From UBA6663 sp044226485 (GTDB lineage Bacteria; Chloroflexota; Anaerolineae; Anaerolineales; UBA6663), in assembly GCA_044226485.1 (NCBI GenBank), contig JBGAGY010000002.1:248001-312000 (forward strand): DNA of 64,000 bases. Direction: 5' to 3'. Shown here one piece after another: positions 7,971-15,050 of this stretch. Each line of letters begins with the position of its first letter. The first letter of the stretch is position 1. The notes below the pieces were generated by a model. That model was not told the DNA's origin. It saw only the letters and a list, made by a program, of their open reading frames with translations, and did not search any database. Position numbers and translations under genes: made by a program.

Positions 7971-8993
7971 ATGAGAGACCAGCAGTCTGCTTCCGTTGGC
8001 GCCAACGCCGTCGTCCACATCAAGGTGCAAGGCGATCTTCGCCTTCAGGGTCACGATGCGGCCGAGGTCGTCGGCCGTAGTGACGAGCCGTTCATGATAG
8101 TGCCTGAATCCGACCAGAACGTGCAGGTCGAAGCCGAGGGCGACCTCCAACTGTTCGTCCCGATCAATGCTCGCGTTGAACTGGGGTCGATCGGCGGAGA
8201 TGCCCGCGTGCGCGGCCTCACGACGCCCGTGACGGTGGGCAACGTCGGCGGCGATCTGTCGGTCAAACACCTGGTCGCCGTGACGGTGGGCAATGTCGGC
8301 GGCGACGTGCATGCCAAGGACGTCTCGGGCGTTTGCACGATCGCCAATGCCGGCGGCGATATCGTCTTGAGCCTGAATTTCCAGGCCGGCAACGAGTATG
8401 CCTTCCACGCCGGCGGCGATATCGTCTGCAACGTCGCCGAAGGTTCGTCAGCGACGGTGGCGGCGATGTGCGGTGGAGACCTGACTGCGCGGGCGCGCGG
8501 CGCGCGCGTGATCAATCAGGCCGGCCACTCCGTCGCAAACGTCGTCATCGGAGACGGAGCGGCGGCGGTGCGGATGCAATGCGGCGGAGACATCGTCCTG
8601 CGCGATTACGACGATGTCGGACCGGATGTCGAGTCGCTCGGCAGTTCAATCGAAGCGCTCGTCGCCCGACAACTGAGCGGAAGCGCCGAGCAGATCACGG
8701 CGGCGCTCGAGCGCAGCGGCATCCACATCCAGCGCGCCATGGAGCAGGCTCAGCGCAAGGTCGAAGAGGCCGAACGGCGGTTCGACTCGGCCGGGCGGCG
8801 CTCGCGACGCTGGGGCGTTGTGGTGCCTCCTCAGCCCGGGCGAGCGCCCGAGCCTCCGACTCCACCGGTGCCACCCGTGGCCCACGAGCCCGTTGGCAAC
8901 GACGAGCGAATGGCGATCCTGAGGCTTGTCGAAAGCGGCAAGATCTCGGCCGCCGAGGCGGCCCAATTGCTGTCCGCCCTCGAAGGGAAGTGA
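7971..8993 (+). CDS. DUF4097-like repetitive GGD protein with C-terminal SHOCT-like module
   Basis: 340 residues behind AGGAGG. Residues about 65-215 contain seven repeats of roughly 20-25 residues centred on GGD (SIGGD, NVGGD, NVGGD, NAGGD, HAGGD, MCGGD, QCGGD), fitting a beta-solenoid as in DUF4097/YvlB proteins. A charged helix (MEQAQRKVEEAERRFDSA) and a Pro-rich linker (PEPPTPPVPPVA) lead to the C-terminal hairpin MAILRLVESGKISAAEAAQL. There is no signal peptide, so it is probably cytoplasmic. Relatives often accompany envelope-stress or ABC genes; the function here is unknown. Confidence 0.85.
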   Translation: MRDQQSASVGANAVVHIKVQGDLRLQGHDAAEVVGRSDEPFMIVPESDQNVQVEAEGDLQLFVPINARVELGSIGGDARVRGLTTPVTVGNVGGDLSVKHLVAVTVGNVGGDVHAKDVSGVCTIANAGGDIVLSLNFQAGNEYAFHAGGDIVCNVAEGSSATVAAMCGGDLTARARGARVINQAGHSVANVVIGDGAAAVRMQCGGDIVLRDYDDVGPDVESLGSSIEALVARQLSGSAEQITAALERSGIHIQRAMEQAQRKVEEAERRFDSAGRRSRRWGVVVPPQPGRAPEPPTPPVPPVAHEPVGNDERMAILRLVESGKISAAEAAQLLSALEGK

Positions 8994-8999
8994 GCGATC

Positions 9000-9203
9000 A
9001 TGATGCGCGGCTTTTCCATCTTTCTGGATGACACGGCACCGGCTGAGGCGTCGGCTCGCGGAGTCAAACCGAAGCAGGAGAAGGCGTCCACGCCGCGCGA
9101 ACGAGAGCGGCTCGCCATCCTGCGGCGATTGCAGGCCGGATCAATCGATGCAAACACCGCTGCCGATCTGCTCGATCAGGTCGAAAGGACTTATGCCGCA
9201 TGA
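9000..9203 (+). CDS. Small protein ending in SHOCT-like helical module
   Basis: 67 residues. The first half is polar and low-complexity; the second half, RERLAILRRLQAGSIDANTA followed by ADLLDQVE, is the third copy of the operon's shared module. The stop overlaps the ABC ATPase start in an ATGA arrangement, implying translational coupling with the transporter. It could be an adaptor for the exporter or a regulator of its partners; nothing in the sequence decides this. Confidence 0.75.
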   Translation: MMRGFSIFLDDTAPAEASARGVKPKQEKASTPRERERLAILRRLQAGSIDANTAADLLDQVERTYAA

Positions 9204-10213
9204 GGGGGAATGTCCTCGTTGAGGAATTGACCAAAACCTACGTCACGCGCCAGCGCCGGGGTCTCTTCAAGTCCGAAACGAAAGAGGTCCCGGCGCTGAA
9301 AGGCGTCTCGCTCGAGATCAAGCCTGGTGAGCTGTTCGGCCTGCTCGGCCCGAACGGCGCCGGCAAGACGACGTTGATCAAGTGCCTGACGACGCTGTTG
9401 TTGCCGACGACCGGCAAGGCCATGGTCAACGGCTTCGAGCTGACCAAGGAAGACAACGCGATCCGCGCTACCACTGGCTGCATGTTGATGGGCGAACGCG
9501 GCTTGTATTGGAAGCTCACGGCGCGCGAGAACCTCGTCTTCTTTGGCGCGCTGTATCAACTCAGCCCGACCGACCGGCGCAAACGCGCCGACGATCTGAT
9601 CGAGCAACTCGACCTGGGTGAGATCGCCGATCGTGCGCTCGAGAGCTACTCCTCAGGCCAACGCATGAAGGTGGCCTTCGCCAAGGCGCTGATCAACGAC
9701 GCGCCGCTCCTGATCCTCGACGAGCCCACCAACACGCTCGACGTGCCATCGGCTCGAGAGCTGCGCGCCGTCGTGCGTCAGCTCAACGACCAGGGCAAGA
9801 CCGTGATCTACACCACGCACATCATGTCCGAGGCCGAGACGCTCTGCGACAGGGTCGCGATCGTGGATCATGGCCAGGTGCTGGCGATGGGCACGGTGCC
9901 CGAGCTCAAGGCCTCGCTCGAACGCGAGGCGGTTTTGCGAATCGAAGGCGTGATCTCGTCGCGCGCCAGCCAGGCGGTGGCCGCGCTCGGCGGGGTCACG
10001 CGCACCGCAGTGCAGGCCGTCAACGGCCACACAGAACTGACTGTGATGTCGGCCAACGCCACGTCGTTGCTCCCGCGCCTGATCGAGACGCTGACCGAGC
10101 ACCAGGCTGTGATCCAGAAGATCGCGCCAGAAGAGATCACGCTCGAAGACGTGTTCATCGCGCGTACCGGCCGTACGCTTGCCGAAGACACGCGCGCGGT
10201 TCGAAAAGACTGA
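9200..10213 (+). CDS. ABC-2-type exporter ATP-binding protein
   Basis: 337 residues. Walker A GPNGAGKTT at 50-58, signature SSGQ at 151-154 and Walker B LLILDEP at 170-176, then the switch His in IYTTHIM. The C-terminal 100 residues form the extra domain usual in DrrA/NodI-type exporters. It should pair with the two ABC-2 permeases at 11028 and 11894. The signature lacks the first Gly of LSGGQ (YSSGQ), a variant also common in this subfamily. The exported substrate is unknown. Confidence 0.92.
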   Translation: MRGNVLVEELTKTYVTRQRRGLFKSETKEVPALKGVSLEIKPGELFGLLGPNGAGKTTLIKCLTTLLLPTTGKAMVNGFELTKEDNAIRATTGCMLMGERGLYWKLTARENLVFFGALYQLSPTDRRKRADDLIEQLDLGEIADRALESYSSGQRMKVAFAKALINDAPLLILDEPTNTLDVPSARELRAVVRQLNDQGKTVIYTTHIMSEAETLCDRVAIVDHGQVLAMGTVPELKASLEREAVLRIEGVISSRASQAVAALGGVTRTAVQAVNGHTELTVMSANATSLLPRLIETLTEHQAVIQKIAPEEITLEDVFIARTGRTLAEDTRAVRKD

Positions 10214-10227
10214 GCAAGAAGATCCCG

Positions 10228-11031
10228 ATGAGTTACCCAGCCTGGCTTGAAGCGATCCTGAGTTGCCCGCAGACGTTGGAACCGCTGACGCGTTCTGCCG
10301 CCGGTTATCGACGCGGAGACGGCAAGACGTACCGCGTGATCGACGGAATACTGTCCATCGTCTATCCCGCCGAGCTCTCAGGGCAGGATGCGGAGTTCAA
10401 CCAGTTCTACGACCGCCTGGCGCCGCTCTACGACCTCAACGAGCGAGTGTTCGGCCGGCTGATCGCGGGCATCGATATGGCGGCCGGGCGGCGCGAGATC
10501 GTCTCCCGTCTGCCGTTGCATCGCGGATGTCGCCTGCTCGAAGTGTCGCCGGGCCCCGGCGTCTTCCAGCAGCACTTGCGAGACGCGATCGGCCCGGAAG
10601 CGGAATTCGTCTCGCTGGATCTGTCGCTGGCGATGTTGCGCCAGTGTCAGCATCGCAACGGGCGCCTTGGTGTCCAGTTGATTCATGCAAATGGTCAGCA
10701 TCTGCCCTTTGCCGATGCGAGCTTCGACGCCGTGTTCCACTTCGGCGGTGTCAATCTGTTCAATGACCCCGATCGGGCGTTGGCTGAGTTCGCGCGGGTC
10801 ACCCGGCCGGGCGGGCTGGTCAGCTGGGGCGACGAGGGTTTCGCGTTGGGCTATCCCGACGGGATTCGGAAGAGGATGATGAGCAAGATCAATCCGGGCT
10901 TCACGAAGCCGAGGCCTGCCCTGCCGGTCGACGTGGAGGCGGCTCAGGTCCATGAGGTCTACGGCGGCCTGGGCTATCTCGTGGTGGCCCGGAGAACCCC
11001 GGCGCAAGAGAGACTGGAGGCTGTGCGATGA
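10228..11031 (+). CDS. Methyltransferase with N-terminal Trm112-like segment
   Basis: 267 residues. ILSCPQTLEPLTRS followed by VIDGILSIVYP at the N-terminus resembles the Trm112-like fold often fused to methyltransferases, but with only one Cys, so it is not a full zinc site. The class I domain has motif I LLEVSPGPGVFQQ and motif IV FDAVFHFGGVNLF. It lies inside the exporter operon, 14 bases after the ATPase gene and overlapping the first permease by four bases. Its product may modify the exported compound or a lipid (inference). Confidence 0.85.
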   Translation: MSYPAWLEAILSCPQTLEPLTRSAAGYRRGDGKTYRVIDGILSIVYPAELSGQDAEFNQFYDRLAPLYDLNERVFGRLIAGIDMAAGRREIVSRLPLHRGCRLLEVSPGPGVFQQHLRDAIGPEAEFVSLDLSLAMLRQCQHRNGRLGVQLIHANGQHLPFADASFDAVFHFGGVNLFNDPDRALAEFARVTRPGGLVSWGDEGFALGYPDGIRKRMMSKINPGFTKPRPALPVDVEAAQVHEVYGGLGYLVVARRTPAQERLEAVR

Positions 11032-11894
11032 CGGCCCCGGCGGCTCCGCAAGCCGGCCGGCCGACGGCCCGGCAGACGTTATCGGCGGCGCTTGCCGAAA
11101 CGCAGCTGCGTCTGATCAACATCACGCGCTACCCGGGCCAGCTGGCGATGGAGGCCGTGATCCCGATCGTGTTCGCGGCGATGCCCATGTTCCTGGGGCG
11201 GGCCGCCGGCGGCGATCAGGCCGCCGCGAACTTCCAGGCCAACACCGGCACGTCGAACTACGTGGCCTACATGCTGATCGGCAGCGCGATCTTCACGATC
11301 GTGTCGGGCGCGTTCTGGCATGTCGCCTACTGGCTGCGCTTTGAGCAGGAAACCGGCACGCTCGAGGCCGTCTATCTGACGCCCACCTCGACGATCACGC
11401 TCGTGAGCGGGGTCGCGCTCTACAGCCTGATCCGTGGCCTGGTGACGGCCTTGATCGCCTACGTGCTCGGCTGCCTGATCTTTCAGGTCAATCCGATTTC
11501 CGGCAATATGGGTCTGGCCCTGCTCTTCGTCATCTTCGGCTCAGTGCCCCTGTACGGCATGACGCTGGTCTTCGGCGCCGTCGTGCTCAAGGTCAAAGAG
11601 TCCAGCGCGATCGTGAACCTGATGCAGTGGGTCGTCAGCTTCCTCATGGGCATGTACTTCCCCGTGGCGACGCTGCCGCCGCTGCTCCGCGCCGTGGCGT
11701 ATCTCTTCCCGCCGACCTGGATGACCAACGGCGTGCGCTCGGCCCTTCTTGGCATGGGCTACTTCTTCGGCACCTGGTACCTCGATCTGGCCGTGTTGTG
11801 GGTCTTCATGCTCTTCGCGCCGCTGTTCGGCTTCTGGGTATTCAACCGCACGGAGCGCAGCGTCCAACGCAATGAGGGAGTGGGGCAGTTCTGA
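11028..11894 (+). CDS. ABC-2-type exporter permease (first)
   Basis: 288 residues with about six transmembrane segments. The N-terminal cytoplasmic amphipathic stretch (LAETQLRLINITRYPGQLAM), the ETGTLEAVYLTPTS loop after the second helix, and the terminal PPTWMTNGVRSALLG segment are typical of ABC-2 membrane proteins. The start overlaps the methyltransferase stop by four bases, and its stop shares one base with the next start. It forms a probable heterodimeric channel with the second permease. Confidence 0.9.
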   Translation: MTAPAAPQAGRPTARQTLSAALAETQLRLINITRYPGQLAMEAVIPIVFAAMPMFLGRAAGGDQAAANFQANTGTSNYVAYMLIGSAIFTIVSGAFWHVAYWLRFEQETGTLEAVYLTPTSTITLVSGVALYSLIRGLVTALIAYVLGCLIFQVNPISGNMGLALLFVIFGSVPLYGMTLVFGAVVLKVKESSAIVNLMQWVVSFLMGMYFPVATLPPLLRAVAYLFPPTWMTNGVRSALLGMGYFFGTWYLDLAVLWVFMLFAPLFGFWVFNRTERSVQRNEGVGQF

Positions 11895-12739
11895 TGACCG
11901 CGCAAAAACGTCTCACAGGCCCTTCGGCCTTCTTCAGTGTCTTGAGCGCGATGGCGGGGAAAGAACTGACCATCATGCTGAGGTACCCGGTCGAGTTCGC
12001 GGCGTCGTTCGGTCAGGTGTTTCTGATCGTGGCGTCGGTCACGCTGGCCGGCCTGATGTTCACGCCGCGCAACGGCACAAACAACGACTCGTCGACGGCG
12101 GGCGTGGTCGTCTACGGCTTCTTCATCTTCATGTTTCTGTCGGATACGCTCTGGACCATCGGCTACAATGTGCGCCGCGACCAAAAGCAGGGCACGCTCG
12201 AGCAGTTGTATTTGAGCCCCGCGTCGAAGTTCGCTAACCTGCTCTCGCGCATCGCCGTCTCGCTGGTGTGGACCGGGTTGCTGTGCATCATGTCGGCCGG
12301 GTTGATGAGCCTGCTGATCGGCGAACTGCCGGTCTATAACGTGCCTCTCGCATTGCTCGTGCTTGTGTTGACGCTCTCGGGGACGTTCGGCTTTGGCTTC
12401 GCGTTCGCGGCCCTGACATTGCGGATCAAGGAGTCGGCTCAGACGCTGATCAACGTGATCCAGTTCACCTTCATGGTCGTCTGCGCGCCGTTCTTCACGT
12501 TCAAGGTGCTGCCCGACTGGCTTGTCACGATCACGCGCTTCATCCCGCTGTCGCACGGCGTCGATGCGTTTCGCTCGTTGATGATGGGGCTGCCGCCGGG
12601 CTATCCCGAGCTGGCGCCCATCAACGTCGAAATCGCCGTCGTAGCGGTGTTCGGTTTGGTGATGCCGGCGATCGGCTATTGGCTGTATCGACACGAAGAG
12701 AATGTCGCCCGGCGCGCCGGGTCGCTATCGGAGTATTGA
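11894..12739 (+). CDS. ABC-2-type exporter permease (second)
   Basis: 281 residues and about six transmembrane segments. It is related to the first permease: MAGKELTIMLRYPVEFAASF at the N-terminus, DQKQGTLEQLYLSPASKFAN in the coupling loop, and FIPLSHGVDAFRSLMMG before the last helix. The tight overlaps show that both subunits are made together. The substrate remains unknown. Confidence 0.9.
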   Translation: MTAQKRLTGPSAFFSVLSAMAGKELTIMLRYPVEFAASFGQVFLIVASVTLAGLMFTPRNGTNNDSSTAGVVVYGFFIFMFLSDTLWTIGYNVRRDQKQGTLEQLYLSPASKFANLLSRIAVSLVWTGLLCIMSAGLMSLLIGELPVYNVPLALLVLVLTLSGTFGFGFAFAALTLRIKESAQTLINVIQFTFMVVCAPFFTFKVLPDWLVTITRFIPLSHGVDAFRSLMMGLPPGYPELAPINVEIAVVAVFGLVMPAIGYWLYRHEENVARRAGSLSEY

Positions 12740-12743
12740 GCCC

Positions 12744-13112
12744 ATGACGACTGCCGAGGAACGGCTGACCGTCCTCAAGATGCTTGAGGCCGGGACCATT
12801 TCTACAGACGAGGCCCGCCAGTTGCTGGCAGCGCTCGCCGGAAACCGCGGCTCCCGAACGGCACCCGATCGCGAGATGCGCTCGCTGCGCATGCGCTTCC
12901 GTGACGCCGCCACGGGGCGGGAGAAGCATCTTGTGACGGTGCCCCTGCCTGTTCTTGACAAAGTCATGCAATGGGGCGGAGGGGTTGTCGTTCAGATTCC
13001 GAACGAACAACTTCAGAGCGTCCTTGCCGCAGTGAGAATGGGGCAGGCCGGCAAGGTCGTGGATTTCTTCGACGAAGAGTCGGGCGACCGCATCGAGATC
13101 TTCATCGAATAG
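12744..13112 (+). CDS. SHOCT-like module protein with C-terminal alpha/beta domain
   Basis: 122 residues from ATG at 12744, four bases after the permease stop; a longer frame would overlap the permease gene. The N-terminal module EERLTVLKMLEAGTISTDEA and RQLLAALAG is the fourth copy in the operon. The rest (MRFRDAATGREKHLVTVPLP, then VVVQIPNEQLQSVLAAV and VVDFFDEESGDRIEIFIE) looks like a small soluble domain seen after this module in other proteins. It is the last gene before a strong terminator. Confidence 0.8.
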   Translation: MTTAEERLTVLKMLEAGTISTDEARQLLAALAGNRGSRTAPDREMRSLRMRFRDAATGREKHLVTVPLPVLDKVMQWGGGVVVQIPNEQLQSVLAAVRMGQAGKVVDFFDEESGDRIEIFIE

Positions 13113-13121
13113 CTCAACGAA

Positions 13122-13161
13122 AACGAAAGAGGCCGGCGAATGTTCGCCGGCCTCTTTCGTT
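13122..13161. terminator. Bidirectional intrinsic terminator
   Basis: A perfect 19-bp stem: the left arm 13122-13140 (AACGAAAGAGGCCGGCGAA) and the right arm 13143-13161, with a two-base loop. A-rich and T-rich ends lie on both sides. It separates the convergent exporter operon (plus) and the secreted-repeat gene (minus). Confidence 0.9.
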
Positions 13162-13177
13162 CACCGAAGATGTACCG

Positions 13178-13894
13178 TTACTTGATTGTCACCGTCAGGG
13201 TGAAGGTCGTCGTATCCACGCCGGGAACCACGTTGATGATGTAGTCCTGATCGGCGGGCAGGGTGCCCGACCAGCTGCTCACGCCAGCGCCACCGGCGCG
13301 AACCAGCGGCTGGCCGTCGGTCAGGCCGTAGATCGTCAGGGCCATCGCGTCCTTCGACGTGATCGTCACCGACATGGTCTGGTTCTTGGCCGCGCGCAGG
13401 ATGTACGTGTTCGTGCGCCGTGTGGCGATCGAACCGTCGACGCTGCCGCTCGTGGCGCCGCGCGCGAACGAGATGCGTCGCGGGATGGTGACGTTCATCG
13501 AGAACGTCGCGGCGTTGTTGTTGGCCGAGACCTTGATGACGTAGTCCTGATTGGCGGGCAGAGTGCCGGTCCAATTGGCGCCGTCGGCGCTGCGCGACAG
13601 CACGGTGGGCTCGCCCTTGCCCGAGCCGACGACCTGCACGCCCACGCCGTTGGTCGACGACGAGACGTTGATCATCAGCGTCTGGCCCTTCATCGCGCGG
13701 ATGACGTACTGCTTGGTCTCATTGGCCGCGATCGTGCTCGAGACCACGGCGTTGGTGGCGCCGCGCGCAAATGAGATTCGGGTCGGTGAGTTGTCGGCGG
13801 CCAGGGCGGCCGGGGCGCCGTTGAACGCGAGTGGAAGTGCGACGGCGGCGGCCAGCGCCCAATGTGCGGCGCGTGTCAGAAGAGTCCGAAACAT
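13178..13894 (-). CDS. Secreted protein of two tandem PPC-like beta-domains
   Basis: 238 residues from ATG at 13894, preceded by AAGGAG. Residues 1-32 are a signal peptide ending in APAALAA. Two repeats of about 100 residues follow, each starting RISFARGAT and ending GTLPANQDYVIKV or GTLPADQDYIINV then a TF-x3-VTI strand. This resembles bacterial pre-peptidase C-terminal-like jelly-roll domains common in Chloroflexota secreted proteins. Both repeats lack catalytic motifs, so an adhesive or ligand-binding role is likely. The gene is monocistronic. Confidence 0.75.
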   Translation of the reverse strand: MFRTLLTRAAHWALAAAVALPLAFNGAPAALAADNSPTRISFARGATNAVVSSTIAANETKQYVIRAMKGQTLMINVSSSTNGVGVQVVGSGKGEPTVLSRSADGANWTGTLPANQDYVIKVSANNNAATFSMNVTIPRRISFARGATSGSVDGSIATRRTNTYILRAAKNQTMSVTITSKDAMALTIYGLTDGQPLVRAGGAGVSSWSGTLPADQDYIINVVPGVDTTTFTLTVTIK

Positions 13895-14105
13895 ACTTTC
13901 TCCTTTTGACGGCTCTCTGAAGCCGTCTGTGTGTAACAACTGTCAGACGACGTAACGCCCGAGGCGGTTCCAACGACGGGTTGGTTCGGTTGGTCCTTCA
14001 CTTTTTTCACCCCTCACCGAATACGCTGCGGGCAGCCGTTCGAACGGATCTGCGGAATCCGCGCGCTTGCTTCGTGGTATCCTCGCCAGAGCGTTGGTAC
14101 CAGGT
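13895..14105. other. Divergent intergenic region without a gene
   Basis: About 210 bases between the secreted-repeat gene and the YwiC-like gene. I see no ORF or RNA gene. It presumably holds two divergent promoters, but no convincing pair of hexamers could be fixed. Confidence 0.5.
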
Positions 14106-14942
14106 ATGAAAAGCCCTCTGTCTCGCTACCTCAAAATCCACATTGCGCTGCCCCAGCAACACGGAGCGTGGGTCATGTGGGCCGGCCCTCTGGTGTTCGG
14201 AATGGCCGTCGCCAGAGCCTTCCCGCCCGTTCTGATCTGGCTTTTGCTGGCGTCGCTCGGCGCCTTTTTGGCGTTGCAACCCCTGACGCTCCTGGTGAAG
14301 GTCTGGGCTGGTCGAAGGCCGCGCGATGAAGGTGGTCCGGCCCTGCTATGGCTCGGCCTGTACGGCGCTCTCACAATGGCCGGCGTGGTAGGCCTGATCC
14401 AGCAAGGCCAGGCCTGGACGCTGGCCCTTGGCATCCTGGCGGCACCCGTGCTCTTCTGGCAGATGTCGCTTGTGCGGCGACGCGAGGAGCGCGGCCAGAT
14501 GGGAGTCGAACTGGTCGGGGCCGGCGTGCTGGCATTGAATGCTCTGGCCGGCTATGGTGTGGCGTCGGGTGTCGGCGTCGATCTGCGTGGGCTTGTGTTG
14601 TTCGTGTTGAGTTGGCTGCAGTCGGCGACGGGGATTGTCTACATCTACCTGTGCCTCGAATACCGCCGCATGAAGGCGTCGCCGCCGCGCGATGAGCGTC
14701 TGCGCCTGGCCGGGCGGGCTCTGCTCTACGCCGGGGCCGACGTCGTCATCGTGCTCCTGCTTGGCGTGCTGGGCCTCGCGCCGCTCGGCGCGGTCGTCGC
14801 CTATGTGTTCCTCGCCGGTGAAGTCGCTTACGGGGGCGTGTGGAAGCCGCCCCTAAACGCGCGGCCGGCCGCCATCGGAATCCGTCAGACGGTCGTCACC
14901 GTGATTTTCTTCGTCTTGTTGCTGCTCGCCTATCTGCTCTGA
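14106..14942 (+). CDS. YwiC-like integral membrane protein
   Basis: 278 residues from ATG at 14106. LPQQHGAWVMWAGPLVFGMA near residue 16 is the YwiC-family signature. About eight hydrophobic segments follow, with a conserved basic loop (VKVWAGRRPRDEGG). The biochemical role of YwiC-like proteins is not established. It precedes the MacB-like genes on the same strand by about 110 bases, so it may belong to the same transcript, but the gap is large. Confidence 0.85.
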   Translation: MKSPLSRYLKIHIALPQQHGAWVMWAGPLVFGMAVARAFPPVLIWLLLASLGAFLALQPLTLLVKVWAGRRPRDEGGPALLWLGLYGALTMAGVVGLIQQGQAWTLALGILAAPVLFWQMSLVRRREERGQMGVELVGAGVLALNALAGYGVASGVGVDLRGLVLFVLSWLQSATGIVYIYLCLEYRRMKASPPRDERLRLAGRALLYAGADVVIVLLLGVLGLAPLGAVVAYVFLAGEVAYGGVWKPPLNARPAAIGIRQTVVTVIFFVLLLLAYLL

Positions 14943-15050
14943 CCCTTCCATTCGCCTGACAACCTTCGGACAATCCCGGACGTCTTGCCGCTTGGGCTTG
15001 CCATCCGCCAGACACGGGTCGAAGATGGATCTGTTTGCGGGGGGAAGTCC

